DNA from: Bacteroides sp. CAG:927
Lineage (GTDB): Bacteria; Bacteroidota; Bacteroidia; Bacteroidales; Muribaculaceae
Reading direction: 5' to 3'
Length of the DNA: 64,000 bases
Assembly: GCA_000431155.1 (NCBI GenBank)
Contig: HF985638.1
Coordinates: 55,728-119,727 of the forward strand
Shown here: positions 34,011 through 43,672 of the stretch, one piece after another
Layout of the letters: every line of letters begins with the position of its first letter
How positions within the stretch are numbered: position 1 is the stretch's first letter
The notes under the pieces: generated by a model
What the model was told of the DNA's origin: nothing
Database searches by the model: none
Seen by the model: only the letters and a program-made list of their open reading frames with translations
Translations under genes and position numbers: made by a program

Positions 34011-35894
34011 ATGTCCACTCCCGAGGAGATACTGGAGCAGTACTGGGGTTACACCTCATTCCGCCCCCGCCAGCGCGATATAATAGATTGCGTGCTGGCG
34101 GGGCGCGACACTTTGGGGCTGCTGCCAACCGGTGGCGGCAAAAGCATCACCTTTCAGGTCCCGGCAATGATGCTACCGGGGCTGACCATCGTGGTAACGC
34201 CCCTTATCTCGCTGATGAAGGATCAGGTTGACAACCTGCATGCCATAGGCATCCGCGCTGTGGCTCTTCACTCCGGACTAACCCGCAGCGAACACCGCCT
34301 CGGGCTTGACCGTTGCCGCTTGGGGAAAGCCAAGATTCTGTATCTTTCGCCCGAAAAGCTCCAGTCCTCAAGCTTCATGGACACCATAACCGGCCTAAAT
34401 GTCAGCCTTATAGTGGTGGACGAGGCCCACTGCATATCGCAGTGGGGCTATGATTTCCGGCCCTCCTATCTCAAGATAGCCCAACTCCGCCATCTTTACC
34501 CCGACGCACCTGTTCTGGCTCTTACCGCAAGTGCCACGCCCGATGTCACTGCCGACATAATGGAGCGGCTGGAATTCAAAGCGCCTAATGTGCTGGCACG
34601 CAGCTTTGCCCGCAACAATCTGAGCTACGTGGCACGATACGCCGACCACAAGGACGGCATGCTCCTTCAGGTTCTCAAAGCCACTTCCGGTTCTGCCATA
34701 GTGTATGTGCGCTCGCGAAAACGCACGCGCGAAATTGCGCAGTTCCTTGTTCATGAGGGCATAAGCGCCGACTTCTATCATGCAGGCCTGGCCGTGGAGG
34801 ACAAAAACGACAAGCAAAACCGGTGGAAAGCATCGCAAATCCGTGTCATGGTAGCCACCAATGCTTTCGGCATGGGCATCGACAAACCCGATGTGCGCGT
34901 GGTGGTGCACATGGACATCCCCATGGGGCTTGAGGAATATTATCAGGAAGCCGGGCGTGCCGGGCGCGACGGAAAGCCTGCATTTGCCGTGATGATAGCA
35001 TCGCAATACGACAAATCGTCACTCACACGGCGGCTGAACGAAGCGTTCCCGCCCAAAGATTTCATTCGCAGAGTGTATGAGCTTGCCGGAAACTTTTTGA
35101 ATGTGGCCGTGGGCAGCGGCTACGGCATGGTCTATGAATTTAATTTCACAATGTTCTGCGAACTGTTTCAGCTTCCGCCGATGGCTGCCCGTAATGCCAT
35201 GCTGATTCTTTCGCGTGCCGGATATGTGGATTATGTGGATGAGGTTTCCACACGCTCACGCATCATGATTACATGCAGCAAGGACGAGCTATACACATTC
35301 CGGCTCAACAATGACGCCGACACCGTGCTCCAGATGATTCTGCGCACATATACCGGCCTGTTTGCCGATTATGTCCAGATTTCCGAATCACTCATATCCT
35401 CCCGCACCGCACTCAGTGAGGAGCGCGTTTATCAGTCGCTGCTTGAACTGGCCCGCGAAAAAGTGCTGCACTATGTTCCCCGCAGCTCCACACCTTATCT
35501 TGTTTACACCACATCGCGGGAAGAGCCGAAATACATCGCCATACCCAAGTCCGTGTACGAAGACCAGCGCAAACGCTTGGAGCACCGCGTTCAGGCAATG
35601 AAGGAATTTGTGTATCGTACCGACAAATGCCGCAGCAACATGTTGCTGGAGTATTTCGGAGAAAAACCGGCAGAGCCGTGCGGCCGGTGCGACTACTGTC
35701 GCTCCCGGCTCAATCGCTCCAAACCCGGAATAAAAGAGCAGATACTCCGGCTCGCCTCACAGCCCGGAGGCCATACTGTCGATTACATAGCACAGCAGCT
35801 TTCGGTTGCGCCGGCTGCATTGGTCCCCCATCTGCGTGCGCTCATGGATGAAAACAAAATCCGTGTGAATGGCATGCAGGTCACCAAAATTTGA
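34011..35894 (+). CDS. recQ: ATP-dependent DNA helicase RecQ
   Basis: A 627-residue helicase close to the usual length. It has Walker A LLPTGGGKSITFQVPA (about 36-51), DEAH-type LIVVDEAHCISQWGYDFRPS (about 132-151), helicase motif VI YQEAGRAGRDGKPAF, the RecQ zinc site (KCRSNMLLEYFGE and CGRCDYC, about 542-560) and a C-terminal HTH-like tail in place of a full HRDC. It unwinds DNA 3'-5' and feeds RecJ. dnaG starts 16 nt after its stop. Confidence 0.95.
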   Translation: MSTPEEILEQYWGYTSFRPRQRDIIDCVLAGRDTLGLLPTGGGKSITFQVPAMMLPGLTIVVTPLISLMKDQVDNLHAIGIRAVALHSGLTRSEHRLGLDRCRLGKAKILYLSPEKLQSSSFMDTITGLNVSLIVVDEAHCISQWGYDFRPSYLKIAQLRHLYPDAPVLALTASATPDVTADIMERLEFKAPNVLARSFARNNLSYVARYADHKDGMLLQVLKATSGSAIVYVRSRKRTREIAQFLVHEGISADFYHAGLAVEDKNDKQNRWKASQIRVMVATNAFGMGIDKPDVRVVVHMDIPMGLEEYYQEAGRAGRDGKPAFAVMIASQYDKSSLTRRLNEAFPPKDFIRRVYELAGNFLNVAVGSGYGMVYEFNFTMFCELFQLPPMAARNAMLILSRAGYVDYVDEVSTRSRIMITCSKDELYTFRLNNDADTVLQMILRTYTGLFADYVQISESLISSRTALSEERVYQSLLELAREKVLHYVPRSSTPYLVYTTSREEPKYIAIPKSVYEDQRKRLEHRVQAMKEFVYRTDKCRSNMLLEYFGEKPAEPCGRCDYCRSRLNRSKPGIKEQILRLASQPGGHTVDYIAQQLSVAPAALVPHLRALMDENKIRVNGMQVTKI

Positions 35895-35895
35895 C

Positions 35896-35903
35896 TACTT
35901 TTG
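35896..35903 (+). promoter_or_regulatory. Possible internal dnaG promoter
   Basis: TACTTTTG fits TAnnTTTG and ends 7 nt before the dnaG ATG at 35911, directly after the recQ stop. No TTG is found at the -33 position, so it may be weak or accidental. Confidence 0.35.
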
Positions 35904-35910
35904 TGATGAT

Positions 35911-38133
35911 ATGAGAAAAATTGACCCGGGCACCGTACAGCGCATCCTTGACGCCGCCGACATTGTGGAGGTGGTGAGCGACTTTGTGCATCTCAAGCGC
36001 AGAGGCTCCGGCTACATAGGTCTGTGCCCCTTTCACAATGAGCGCACCCCAAGTTTCTCTGTGAGCAAGACCAAGGGGATATGCAAATGCTTCAGCTGCG
36101 GAAAGGGAGGCAGTGCGGTCAATTTCATCATGGAACTGGAGCAGATGTCCTACTATGAGGCTCTGAAATACCTTGCAAAGAAATACAACATCGAGATTGA
36201 GGAGCGTGAGCTGACCGACAAGGAGCGTCAGGAAGCAAGCGAACGCGAAAGCATGCTTGCCATAAATGATTTCGCCATGCACCATTTTGAGGATGTGATG
36301 GCCAACACTCCCGACGGGCAAAACATCGGTCTTGCTTATTTCCGCGAACGCGGCATCAACGAGGCCATGATCAAGCGTTTTCATCTCGGATATGCGCTTG
36401 AAAAACGTGATGACCTGCAACAAGCCGCCCTGCGCAAAGGTTTTACCGAGCAATATCTGCTTGAAACCGGGCTATGTTACCGCACCGAGCGTGGCACAGT
36501 GCAGGACAGGTTTCGCGGGCGTGTGATTTATCCGGTTTTCACCGTCAGCGGCAAGGTTGTGGCCTTTGGCGGACGCACGCTGCGCAAGGACAAGGATGTA
36601 GCCAAATATGTCAATTCCCCCGAATCATCCGTTTACAAGAAAAGCCGTGAGCTTTACGGACTTTATCAGGCAAAACAGGCCATAGTGCGCAAGAACAAGT
36701 GCATCCTTGTAGAAGGGTACATGGATGTCATTTCCATGCACCAGAGCGGAGTGGAAAATGTGGTTGCATCTTCCGGCACCTCGCTTACCGAAGGGCAGAT
36801 ACGCCTCATACACCGCTTCACCGAGAATGTAACCGTAATCTACGATTCCGACCCCGCCGGCATCAAAGCCTCCCTGCGAGGCATCGACATGCTGCTGGCC
36901 GAGGGACTCAACATCAAGGTACTCCTGTTGCCGGACGGCGATGACCCCGACAGTTTCGCCCAAAACCACAGTTCCGGCGAAGTTGAAGAGTATCTTGAAA
37001 AGCATGAAACAGATTTCATACGTTTCAAAACCGACATTCTCATGCGCGGAGTCGAGAATGACCCTATTGCGCGCTCAAGAGTGGTGCAGGATATTGTCCG
37101 CTCCATATCAATGATTCCTGACCCGATTACACGCACCGTGTATATCGGAGAGTGCAGCCGCACCATGCAGATTGACGAAAAAGTGCTCACTCTTCAGGTA
37201 GCAAAATTCATTGCCGAACGACGGGAGCGTGAATCCCTTGACGCGCAGCGGCGACGCAACCGAGAGGCTGCCGGCCTGCCCGCAGAGCCTCAGGACCAAT
37301 CCGACACTACCGACACTGCCCGTGTTGAAGCTGTTGCCCCATCCCCCCCGACGGAAGCTAAGCCGTCAGGAAATGCCGGGTTCCTTATGCCGTATGAGCG
37401 GGAACTGCTACGCTATGTGCTCAAATATGGAATGATGTACCTCTGTGATGTGCCGGTTGATGATGAGGGCAATGTACGGCCCATGAGCGTCATTGAATAC
37501 GTTGACCACGAACTGAGGGAAGACGGCATCACACTTTCCAATTCCCATCTCGCGCATGTGTTCGAGGCAGCCAAGCAAGTCAGCACATCTTGGGAATCCG
37601 ACTACAATGCCTTCCGCATAAAAGCCGAGGAAGCGCGCCGGAAACAAATCAGCGAGGGAATAGAGCATATACGGCATACTGCCGAGGATGTGGCAAGCAT
37701 AGACATGGCCGAAAAGCAGTTAAGAGAAACCGCTGAAGCCAGCATGCAGGACTCACTGCTGCAGTTTTCCGCCTTATATATAGAAAAGGTGTTGGCATCA
37801 AGCCCCGACGACATTGTGCGCCGCATCACAACCGAGCTTGTAAGCTCCCGCCACAAGCTCAGCAAAATTCACACCAAGTACGCCAAAATAGCCGGCGAAG
37901 AAGACAAGCTTTACGAGCTGTTGCCCCGTGCCGTATATAACCTCAAAGAAGCTTTGATTGAGTGCGACATAAGCGCCACCATGAAAAAAATAGGCGAAAC
38001 ATATGCCGCACCAGACCATGATTTTGAAGCCGTGCGCACACTGATGCAGCGCATAGCCGAACTCAACGAAATGAAAAAAGAGCTCGCCAAATACCTTGGC
38101 GAGCGTATCCTTTCACCCCACAAAATCCCCTGA
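35911..38133 (+). CDS. dnaG: DNA primase
   Basis: A 740-residue bacterial primase. The start at ATG 35911 (MRKIDPGTVQRILDAADIVE) is chosen; the upstream extension overlaps recQ. The zinc finger is CPFHNERTPSFSV with CKCFSCGKGG (about 40-70). The TOPRIM core shows CILVEGYMDVISMHQSGV (about 263-280) and VIYDSDPAGIKASLRG (about 309-324). A charged linker (about 430-480) leads to a long helical C-terminal DnaB-interaction region, longer than in E. coli DnaG (581 aa). It makes replication primers. Confidence 0.95.
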   Translation: MRKIDPGTVQRILDAADIVEVVSDFVHLKRRGSGYIGLCPFHNERTPSFSVSKTKGICKCFSCGKGGSAVNFIMELEQMSYYEALKYLAKKYNIEIEERELTDKERQEASERESMLAINDFAMHHFEDVMANTPDGQNIGLAYFRERGINEAMIKRFHLGYALEKRDDLQQAALRKGFTEQYLLETGLCYRTERGTVQDRFRGRVIYPVFTVSGKVVAFGGRTLRKDKDVAKYVNSPESSVYKKSRELYGLYQAKQAIVRKNKCILVEGYMDVISMHQSGVENVVASSGTSLTEGQIRLIHRFTENVTVIYDSDPAGIKASLRGIDMLLAEGLNIKVLLLPDGDDPDSFAQNHSSGEVEEYLEKHETDFIRFKTDILMRGVENDPIARSRVVQDIVRSISMIPDPITRTVYIGECSRTMQIDEKVLTLQVAKFIAERRERESLDAQRRRNREAAGLPAEPQDQSDTTDTARVEAVAPSPPTEAKPSGNAGFLMPYERELLRYVLKYGMMYLCDVPVDDEGNVRPMSVIEYVDHELREDGITLSNSHLAHVFEAAKQVSTSWESDYNAFRIKAEEARRKQISEGIEHIRHTAEDVASIDMAEKQLRETAEASMQDSLLQFSALYIEKVLASSPDDIVRRITTELVSSRHKLSKIHTKYAKIAGEEDKLYELLPRAVYNLKEALIECDISATMKKIGETYAAPDHDFEAVRTLMQRIAELNEMKKELAKYLGERILSPHKIP

Positions 38134-38159
38134 CCCAAAAGCCGGGGCGGGCTTATTTA

Positions 38160-39095
38160 TCAGTGCGATTTCAGCATCAGGCCCACACGTTCCTGCAATC
38201 CGAACATCAGATTCATCACATGCACTGCCGAGCCGGCTGCGCCTTTGATTTTATCGTCAATGGCCACGTTTATCACCAGCCACGGATCCGATTTCTGGAG
38301 ATGTATTATGCACTTGTTTGTGCCGGCCACCTCCATAAGCGTGGGCAGCGTATCGGCCACAAGAGTGAAACTGTGGTCGGAGAAAAACTCCTCATATAGT
38401 TTTTCTATCTCATTTACACTTACCGCCGACTCCATATACACAGTGGCGGCCAATCCGTTCTGCCATCCTCCGGCCGTCACCACATACAGCATCTCGCTGT
38501 GAAAACTTGCCTGCAATGTGCCGAGTGCGCCCCGTATCTCGGCATCCTCCTCATGCTCCAGCAGAGCAAGCGGCTCACCCGGTTCGGCCTGAGGCTCAGC
38601 CTGAACAGCATTAATATGTATGGTGGAGTTAAGCAAAAGATTCTTGGCCAGCGGAAGCAGAGCCGGCAGCACTGCACTTGCCAGCGGACCCGGCATGGAA
38701 GCTCGCGTAGCACCGCGCACCAGAGGCTTGCGGTTCAGTTCCGGCAAAGCATACACCCACGGCGAATCAGCGTCATTAAGCGACTCCTCGCGAAAATCGG
38801 GCGACAAATCTATGATCTTCAGTCCTTCAGGCACAGAATGGGTTGCCATGAATTTCATTGATGCGCCCGGCTCGGTGTCAGCCATAAACAGCACATCTAT
38901 ATCATCTATCGGCATCTGCGAGGTAAAACGCATGAATGTTTCACCTCTCAGGCCGCGGTGTACCTGCGAAAGCAGCATACCTTCGGCCTCAGGAGCATTC
39001 ACACACACTATCTCCACATCGGGGTGGTTGATCAATATCTTAAGTATCTCACGTGCTTGGGGAGTGGTACCCCCGGAAATGGCTGCTTTAATCAT
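38160..39095 (-). CDS. ArgC-like protein without catalytic cysteine (probable pseudoenzyme)
   Basis: A 311-residue homologue of N-acetyl-gamma-glutamyl-phosphate reductase. It is recognised by KILINHPDVEIV, IDDIDVLFMAD, GLKIIDLSPDFR, YALPELNR and the C-terminal GAAGSAVHVMNLMFGLQERV. The nucleotide loop is altered (ISGGTTPQ, 6-13, instead of GAxGYTG). The active-site block reads SMPGPLAS (133-140) where ArgC has NPGCxxT, so Cys is Pro137. The substrate-binding GAG/His segment is shortened to EPQAEPGEPLALLEHEED. It is adjacent to argR (1-nt gap to its stop), so a role in arginine control is possible but unproven. Confidence 0.8.
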   Translation of the reverse strand: MIKAAISGGTTPQAREILKILINHPDVEIVCVNAPEAEGMLLSQVHRGLRGETFMRFTSQMPIDDIDVLFMADTEPGASMKFMATHSVPEGLKIIDLSPDFREESLNDADSPWVYALPELNRKPLVRGATRASMPGPLASAVLPALLPLAKNLLLNSTIHINAVQAEPQAEPGEPLALLEHEEDAEIRGALGTLQASFHSEMLYVVTAGGWQNGLAATVYMESAVSVNEIEKLYEEFFSDHSFTLVADTLPTLMEVAGTNKCIIHLQKSDPWLVINVAIDDKIKGAAGSAVHVMNLMFGLQERVGLMLKSH

Positions 39096-39096
39096 G

Positions 39097-39597
39097 TCAG
39101 GAGAAATTTTGTTTTGATTCAGCTATCACATTAGCAGGAAGTATGGCGGAGAAAAGAGTGAACAAATCGTTGCGCGATGCATCTTCGGCCAGTGCCACAA
39201 ACACGGTGTCGGCTCCGGCTATCGTTCCAAGCAACAGGGGAGATGAAATCTCGTCTATGTCATAGGCAAGACCTCCGGCATATCCGTTGCGCGTTTTGAT
39301 TACCGCGATATTGCCCGTAAACGCCAGCGACAGTATGGCCGCCTGACGAACGCTGTCCATGGCATGCGTGGCCACCTCATCGGCTGCCGTGCCGTTGGCA
39401 GCTATTACATAACGGTAGCCGCCCATTTCGGTTACAACTTTGGATGTGCGCAGTGTCTTCAAGTCACGTGACAAAGTGGCTTGGGTCACTTCACAGTTGC
39501 GTGCCTTAAGCTCATCCATAAGTTCCTCTTGCGAACCAACTTGGTTATGAAGCAATATATTTACTATTTGCGATAAGCGCGCTTGACGTTTGTTCAT
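39097..39597 (-). CDS. argR: Arginine repressor
   Basis: A 166-residue ArgR. The N-terminal winged HTH (about 1-70) has QVGSQEELMDELKARNCEV and TQATLSRDLKTLRTSKV. The C-terminal oligomerisation/arginine-binding domain shows LLGTIAGADTVFVALAED (about 120-137), where GT-AG-D-T binds arginine. The frame is open further upstream, but ATG 39597 (MNKRQARLSQIVN) is the normal start. A palindromic operator overlaps its own promoter. The ArgC-like gene follows at once. Confidence 0.93.
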   Translation of the reverse strand: MNKRQARLSQIVNILLHNQVGSQEELMDELKARNCEVTQATLSRDLKTLRTSKVVTEMGGYRYVIAANGTAADEVATHAMDSVRQAAILSLAFTGNIAVIKTRNGYAGGLAYDIDEISSPLLLGTIAGADTVFVALAEDASRNDLFTLFSAILPANVIAESKQNFS

Positions 39598-39629
39598 ATT
39601 TATGATTTTCGGATATGTTGTTACACCCA

Positions 39630-39672
39630 CAAAGCTAATACACAAATAATAAATATGCAAAAAATTTGCATA
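39630..39672 (-). promoter_or_regulatory. argR promoter with ARG-box-like operator
   Basis: Minus-strand TTG (39660-39658) and TAGCTTTG (39637-39630) are 20 nt apart. The -33 element lies inside a perfect palindrome TATGCAAA-AAA-TTTGCATA (39654-39672), 19 bp, the size of an ARG box. Autorepression by ArgR is the natural reading. Confidence 0.65.
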
Positions 39673-39699
39673 TAAAATTTGGAATTTTAAAATACGTAA

Positions 39700-39736
39700 A
39701 AAGACCGTGCCATCAGCACAAGGTGGCGCGGTCTTT
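39700..39736 (-). terminator. Terminator after LRR copy 2
   Basis: A 15-bp stem (AAAGACCGTGCCATC with GGTGGCGCGGTCTTT, two G-U pairs) has T residues following on the minus strand. It is related in sequence to the terminator after LRR copy 1 (25925-25962). Confidence 0.75.
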
Positions 39737-39756
39737 GCGGAATATCATGGACCGGG

Positions 39757-41031
39757 TTATTTGAGATGGATAATGTAGAATCCGGAGGGGAGGTCAATAT
39801 GGAATGTGCCGCCGGGATGGTTGATGGAGGCTAACTTCTGACCTGTGGTGTTGAAAATCTCTATTTTACCCTCGGGAAGCTCCTGTGTCAGTCCGTCTGA
39901 GCCTACGGTCATTTTCAGTGAGGTGTGTTCGGGGGCGCTCTGTGCGGTTGTGCCAACAGATTCCACTCCGGCATACTCTCCGGGCTGAAATCCCTCAATG
40001 TGCTGGAATTTACCCCACACCGGGTCGGCTCTGTAGGCATCCTCACTTCCGGCCGGCACTTTCAGCACGCAACTGCTGTGGTCGTCAAGAATAGAATAAG
40101 TTGTGGCCAATATAGTATGATACATGAATAATGGCGGCTCGGGGCTCAATGACACTACTTCTTTTAAGTTAGGACATTGATATATTATGCATCCATTATC
40201 TCCATATGGAGGGGGCGGTGATTCCGCATCACCAATAATCGCATAATCAGTGCACCCTAAGGGCCATATTTCCGGGTAATTTGGAAATATCACTCGCTCC
40301 AGATTCTTACAGTCCTTAATTGTGACAGTGGACAAACCGATATGGCGCTGAGGAAATCTGATTTCTTTGACCTTGCAGTTATTGAAGATATGAGTGTAGA
40401 AAAGTGCACCCCTTACTTCGGGTTCGTATTTGCATTCGTTGTCCACAAATACGATATTTTCTATATCGGATGTATCAAAGGTGTGTGGCATTATATGCCA
40501 TAGATAAGAACCAAAAGTGCATGTCTTGGACTTTGTTCCGTCAAGCGCATAATTGTGCAGTATCATTGCTTTTGACAGGTCAAGCCCATTTATTACATTT
40601 GTTCCCGAAAAGGCATATAAGCTTATGAATCGTATCACGCCTGAAATATTGAGCGTTATGTCGCCACAGTCTTTGAATGCTTTAGCGTAAATGGCGCATT
40701 GGTCGGACGAAAGATTGAACTCTTTAAGTTCCTTGCGCCCTTCAAACAATGATTCACCAATGAACACCACATCATAGATGTTTCCGTTAATGTTAATTTC
40801 ACTCGGCACATTCACGACTCCATTTTCGGGAATATGAGTTATGTCATATATTTTGGCGGCTGTGAGTGTTTCTTTAAGTGCCCATAAATAAGGAGGTGTG
40901 TTCGGATAGGTACATTCTACCTCTACTATCTCATAACACACGCCGTCCAGCTCTATTTTGTCGCCGATTTCAGCTTTGCCTATGAACGATATGGCGAGCA
41001 GAGCTATTATTAATGCGGTTATTCTTTTCAT
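39757..41031 (-). CDS. Secreted LRR-type (BspA-like) protein with C-terminal sorting-like tail, copy 2
   Basis: A 424-residue paralogue of the 24646 gene. The signal peptide is MKRITALIIALLAISFIGKA and the next block (EIGDKIELDGVCYEIVEVE) is shared. The middle has LRR_5-like pieces (LFEGRKELKEFNLSSDQCAI, AFKDCGDITLNISG, AFSGTNVINGLDLSKAM). The tail IEIFNTTGQKLASIN then GGTFHIDLPSGFYIIHLK is nearly the same as in copy 1. It lies 7 nt after the intact C25 peptidase and is probably co-transcribed and co-secreted with it. Confidence 0.78.
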   Translation of the reverse strand: MKRITALIIALLAISFIGKAEIGDKIELDGVCYEIVEVECTYPNTPPYLWALKETLTAAKIYDITHIPENGVVNVPSEININGNIYDVVFIGESLFEGRKELKEFNLSSDQCAIYAKAFKDCGDITLNISGVIRFISLYAFSGTNVINGLDLSKAMILHNYALDGTKSKTCTFGSYLWHIMPHTFDTSDIENIVFVDNECKYEPEVRGALFYTHIFNNCKVKEIRFPQRHIGLSTVTIKDCKNLERVIFPNYPEIWPLGCTDYAIIGDAESPPPPYGDNGCIIYQCPNLKEVVSLSPEPPLFMYHTILATTYSILDDHSSCVLKVPAGSEDAYRADPVWGKFQHIEGFQPGEYAGVESVGTTAQSAPEHTSLKMTVGSDGLTQELPEGKIEIFNTTGQKLASINHPGGTFHIDLPSGFYIIHLK

Positions 41032-41038
41032 GATGATT

Positions 41039-43513
41039 TTAATTTGGGATGTACATTTTTACGTTTGAAACCGGGTATCCGTTCACCATTAGCGATGCCG
41101 TCAAAACGCCGCTACCGGTGTACATGCTTATGGTTTGTTTTTGGTTTGTTATGCTTTTGTCAACCTGCTGTTCGGCAATGAAATTTCCGGTTGCCATGTC
41201 CACAATCAGCATAGAGATGTTTTTGGTTTTGTCGGCATTATTGATTATGTAGTCAATCTCCACTCTTCCTCCGGCTTTGGTGTCGCGCCAACCCACAATT
41301 TGGCTTGGTGCGGTTGGTGCTATAGTGCCGGTAAATTCAATACCTGAATCAATCATAGGAATTTTATTGTGGTTGTGCACCACTACCGAAACATATTTTT
41401 CCACATCAGGATTTGTGAATTTGTAGGAAGCTGTGGAACCGTAATACATGAATGGTCTGTTGATAGTGGGGTCGTAGAACGATATATAGGCGTTTTCGTT
41501 GAGCGATACGTTTATTGAGTTTTCGCCGCGCTCAATCTCAACTCCGCTAAATGCAGTGGGAGTTTCAGTGGTGAACAGCATGCTCGGGTCGCCAAAGCAG
41601 TGTGTCACCCGTTTGGTGTACAGGTCTGTGTCGCAAATGTCTTCCACATCAGCATCAAATCCGTTTATGGCAAAATCAAGAATGCCTCCAAGCCGATAAA
41701 TGGGAACGGTCTGCATCACATAGGGGTCGTGGATATAATTGCTGATAGGGTACTTTTCAAGCTCAAATCCAGGCTCAGGCCAAATGGCATTGAACATCAA
41801 AGAAACGAGTTTATCGTTATATCCTGAATAAGTTGTTTCGGTTTGAGCAAAAAGTCCCATGGTGCCACCGTTTTTCTTAGTCAGCATGCTTCTGGCAAAG
41901 CAATCGTCTTCAGAATGGTTACCTGAATGACACGTGATGCTGAATACCAACGGCATCAGTTCATAGTTGTTGAGCTTGTTGATGCAGGACAAACCAAACG
42001 GTTTTGTGGTGTATGACTGTAGATGGCCAAGTTTCCATCCCCCAGAGAACCCATGCCCGCGATACAGAATGTAGAGCCTGCCGTCATTAAAGGACGAAAT
42101 CAATGAGCTCTGATTGGCACCCCATTGAAACCAGTTCTCAAATCTCAGCTCCTCTGGGATGCTGTCTCCGTTGGAATAATCAGGGTTCCATCTTTGAGGC
42201 CATGGATGACCGTAAATTTGTGCCTGATAGAGTCTTTCCACAGATATATTGTGGTAAGACATAATGTACTCCTTTACTTCTTCGCAGGTCTTTACAAACC
42301 TCCTGTCTTCTGTGCCATCGGGAGTGATATCAGCAAAGTGCTCGTTTATAGTTCTTTCATCTTCAAAGTAGCCAAAATGTGTAGCATTGGAGTAAAAATA
42401 AGGGTCGGTGGGGGGATATTGCTCATACCAGAGTATTTTGTCAACAACCGTTTCAAGAGAGTTGGCGTCCCTAACGGGAATGCGGCCTCGGTAGAGGTCC
42501 GGAATAAAGTCGGTGCTGTCGCCGAAACATCCATAGTGAAAATCGGTTATGTATCTTTTTTCACTTCCGGATGAATCTGCATATATTTTTTCCTCTCCCG
42601 GCACTTTTGTATGATCTCCCACAATAAGGAGGTACATGAGTGATGGGGTTTGGAGATGGGTGCTTTTTACAACGGCCTTTATCTGATCAGGCGTCCATGA
42701 TGATTGCGATTTTACAATCACATTATAACCCAATTGCTTTTTCCATTTGATGAAATCTCTGAGCGCGTATTCAAAATCAGGGACAGTGATTATCAAATAT
42801 CCGGCATTAGCGGTTATAGAAGAACCAGCCAAAGAGCGGGAAGTGGAGCCTGAAACCCTTTCGCAGTTGGGATTCAACAGCGAATTAGGCTCATAGGAGA
42901 TGTCGGAGGGTGTTTTATTTCCTGTAAAAGTTATTTTGTAGGATAGTTCGGAATAAGCACGAATGCTTTTTCGGTTGTAATCGTATTGAATTGGTGATAT
43001 TTTGACTCTGACTATAGGTTGGTTTCTATAATCACCGGAAGCAAGCTGAGTGCATACGTTTTCAGGATAATATCCGGCGTAGGGTGTTATCGGAGCCACA
43101 TTGTCGGCAGTATGTCTAATAGTGTCGGTTTCAGCAATAGGGAATCGAGCCGGAGCAAGTGTATAGCCCAAATCATGATGGGAAGCAGAGAGTAATGTTA
43201 CATATGGATTACTGCCGGCCGGTGCCACAAAAGCATCAATATGCTCCGACACAGCGGGCTTGCCTGATTGGGTTATGACACTGAATCCGGGTATGACGCA
43301 CTGATAACTGCCGGGGAAAAGATTGTCCTCAGAAATAAGGGGCGAATGAAACTTGTAGGTCACAATAATGCCGTTGGCGGTTTCTTGCACAGTGCGCGTG
43401 GGTGTGGGATCAGCATTGCTGCCGGATGCCGACCCCGTGGCCAATTCTGTAGTCGGAGAACCTGAAACAGCCAGCATCACATTGATGAGGAGGATAGATA
43501 GGAGGATTCGCAT
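41039..43513 (-). CDS. C25 family (gingipain-like) cysteine peptidase
   Basis: An 824-residue secreted peptidase. The signal peptide is MRILLSILLINVMLAVSGS. A propeptide covers about 30-230, and the C25 domain begins near YLIITVPDFEYALRDFIKWK. The catalytic His is in LYILYRGHGFSGGWKLG (about 493) and the Cys in LVFSITCHSGNHSEDDCFAR (about 520-540). An Ig-like region (SGVEIERGENSINVSL) and a short final beta segment (LMVNGYPVSNVKMYIPN) follow, possibly a type IX signal. It cleaves proteins outside the cell by family analogy; Arg or Lys specificity cannot be told. The LRR gene follows by 7 nt. Confidence 0.88.
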   Translation of the reverse strand: MRILLSILLINVMLAVSGSPTTELATGSASGSNADPTPTRTVQETANGIIVTYKFHSPLISEDNLFPGSYQCVIPGFSVITQSGKPAVSEHIDAFVAPAGSNPYVTLLSASHHDLGYTLAPARFPIAETDTIRHTADNVAPITPYAGYYPENVCTQLASGDYRNQPIVRVKISPIQYDYNRKSIRAYSELSYKITFTGNKTPSDISYEPNSLLNPNCERVSGSTSRSLAGSSITANAGYLIITVPDFEYALRDFIKWKKQLGYNVIVKSQSSWTPDQIKAVVKSTHLQTPSLMYLLIVGDHTKVPGEEKIYADSSGSEKRYITDFHYGCFGDSTDFIPDLYRGRIPVRDANSLETVVDKILWYEQYPPTDPYFYSNATHFGYFEDERTINEHFADITPDGTEDRRFVKTCEEVKEYIMSYHNISVERLYQAQIYGHPWPQRWNPDYSNGDSIPEELRFENWFQWGANQSSLISSFNDGRLYILYRGHGFSGGWKLGHLQSYTTKPFGLSCINKLNNYELMPLVFSITCHSGNHSEDDCFARSMLTKKNGGTMGLFAQTETTYSGYNDKLVSLMFNAIWPEPGFELEKYPISNYIHDPYVMQTVPIYRLGGILDFAINGFDADVEDICDTDLYTKRVTHCFGDPSMLFTTETPTAFSGVEIERGENSINVSLNENAYISFYDPTINRPFMYYGSTASYKFTNPDVEKYVSVVVHNHNKIPMIDSGIEFTGTIAPTAPSQIVGWRDTKAGGRVEIDYIINNADKTKNISMLIVDMATGNFIAEQQVDKSITNQKQTISMYTGSGVLTASLMVNGYPVSNVKMYIPN

Positions 43514-43611
43514 AATGCAGTGTTTTTAGGGGAGATTAGATTTTGTAGTGCAATATAGCAATTAAATTCTTGAACGGCAAATTTTTGCTTAAAAATGCTT
43601 AAATTTTTGGA

Positions 43612-43638
43612 GCCGCATCCATTTTTCATGAACGCGGC
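43612..43638 (-). terminator. Terminator after galK
   Basis: As minus-strand RNA, GCCGCGTTC pairs with GGATGCGGC (9 pairs, two G-U), followed by TCCAAAAATTT. It lies about 35 nt beyond the galK stop and before the C25 peptidase start. Confidence 0.5.
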
Positions 43639-43672
43639 TTCATTATATCAATGTATCAGTCTTTTACTGTTG

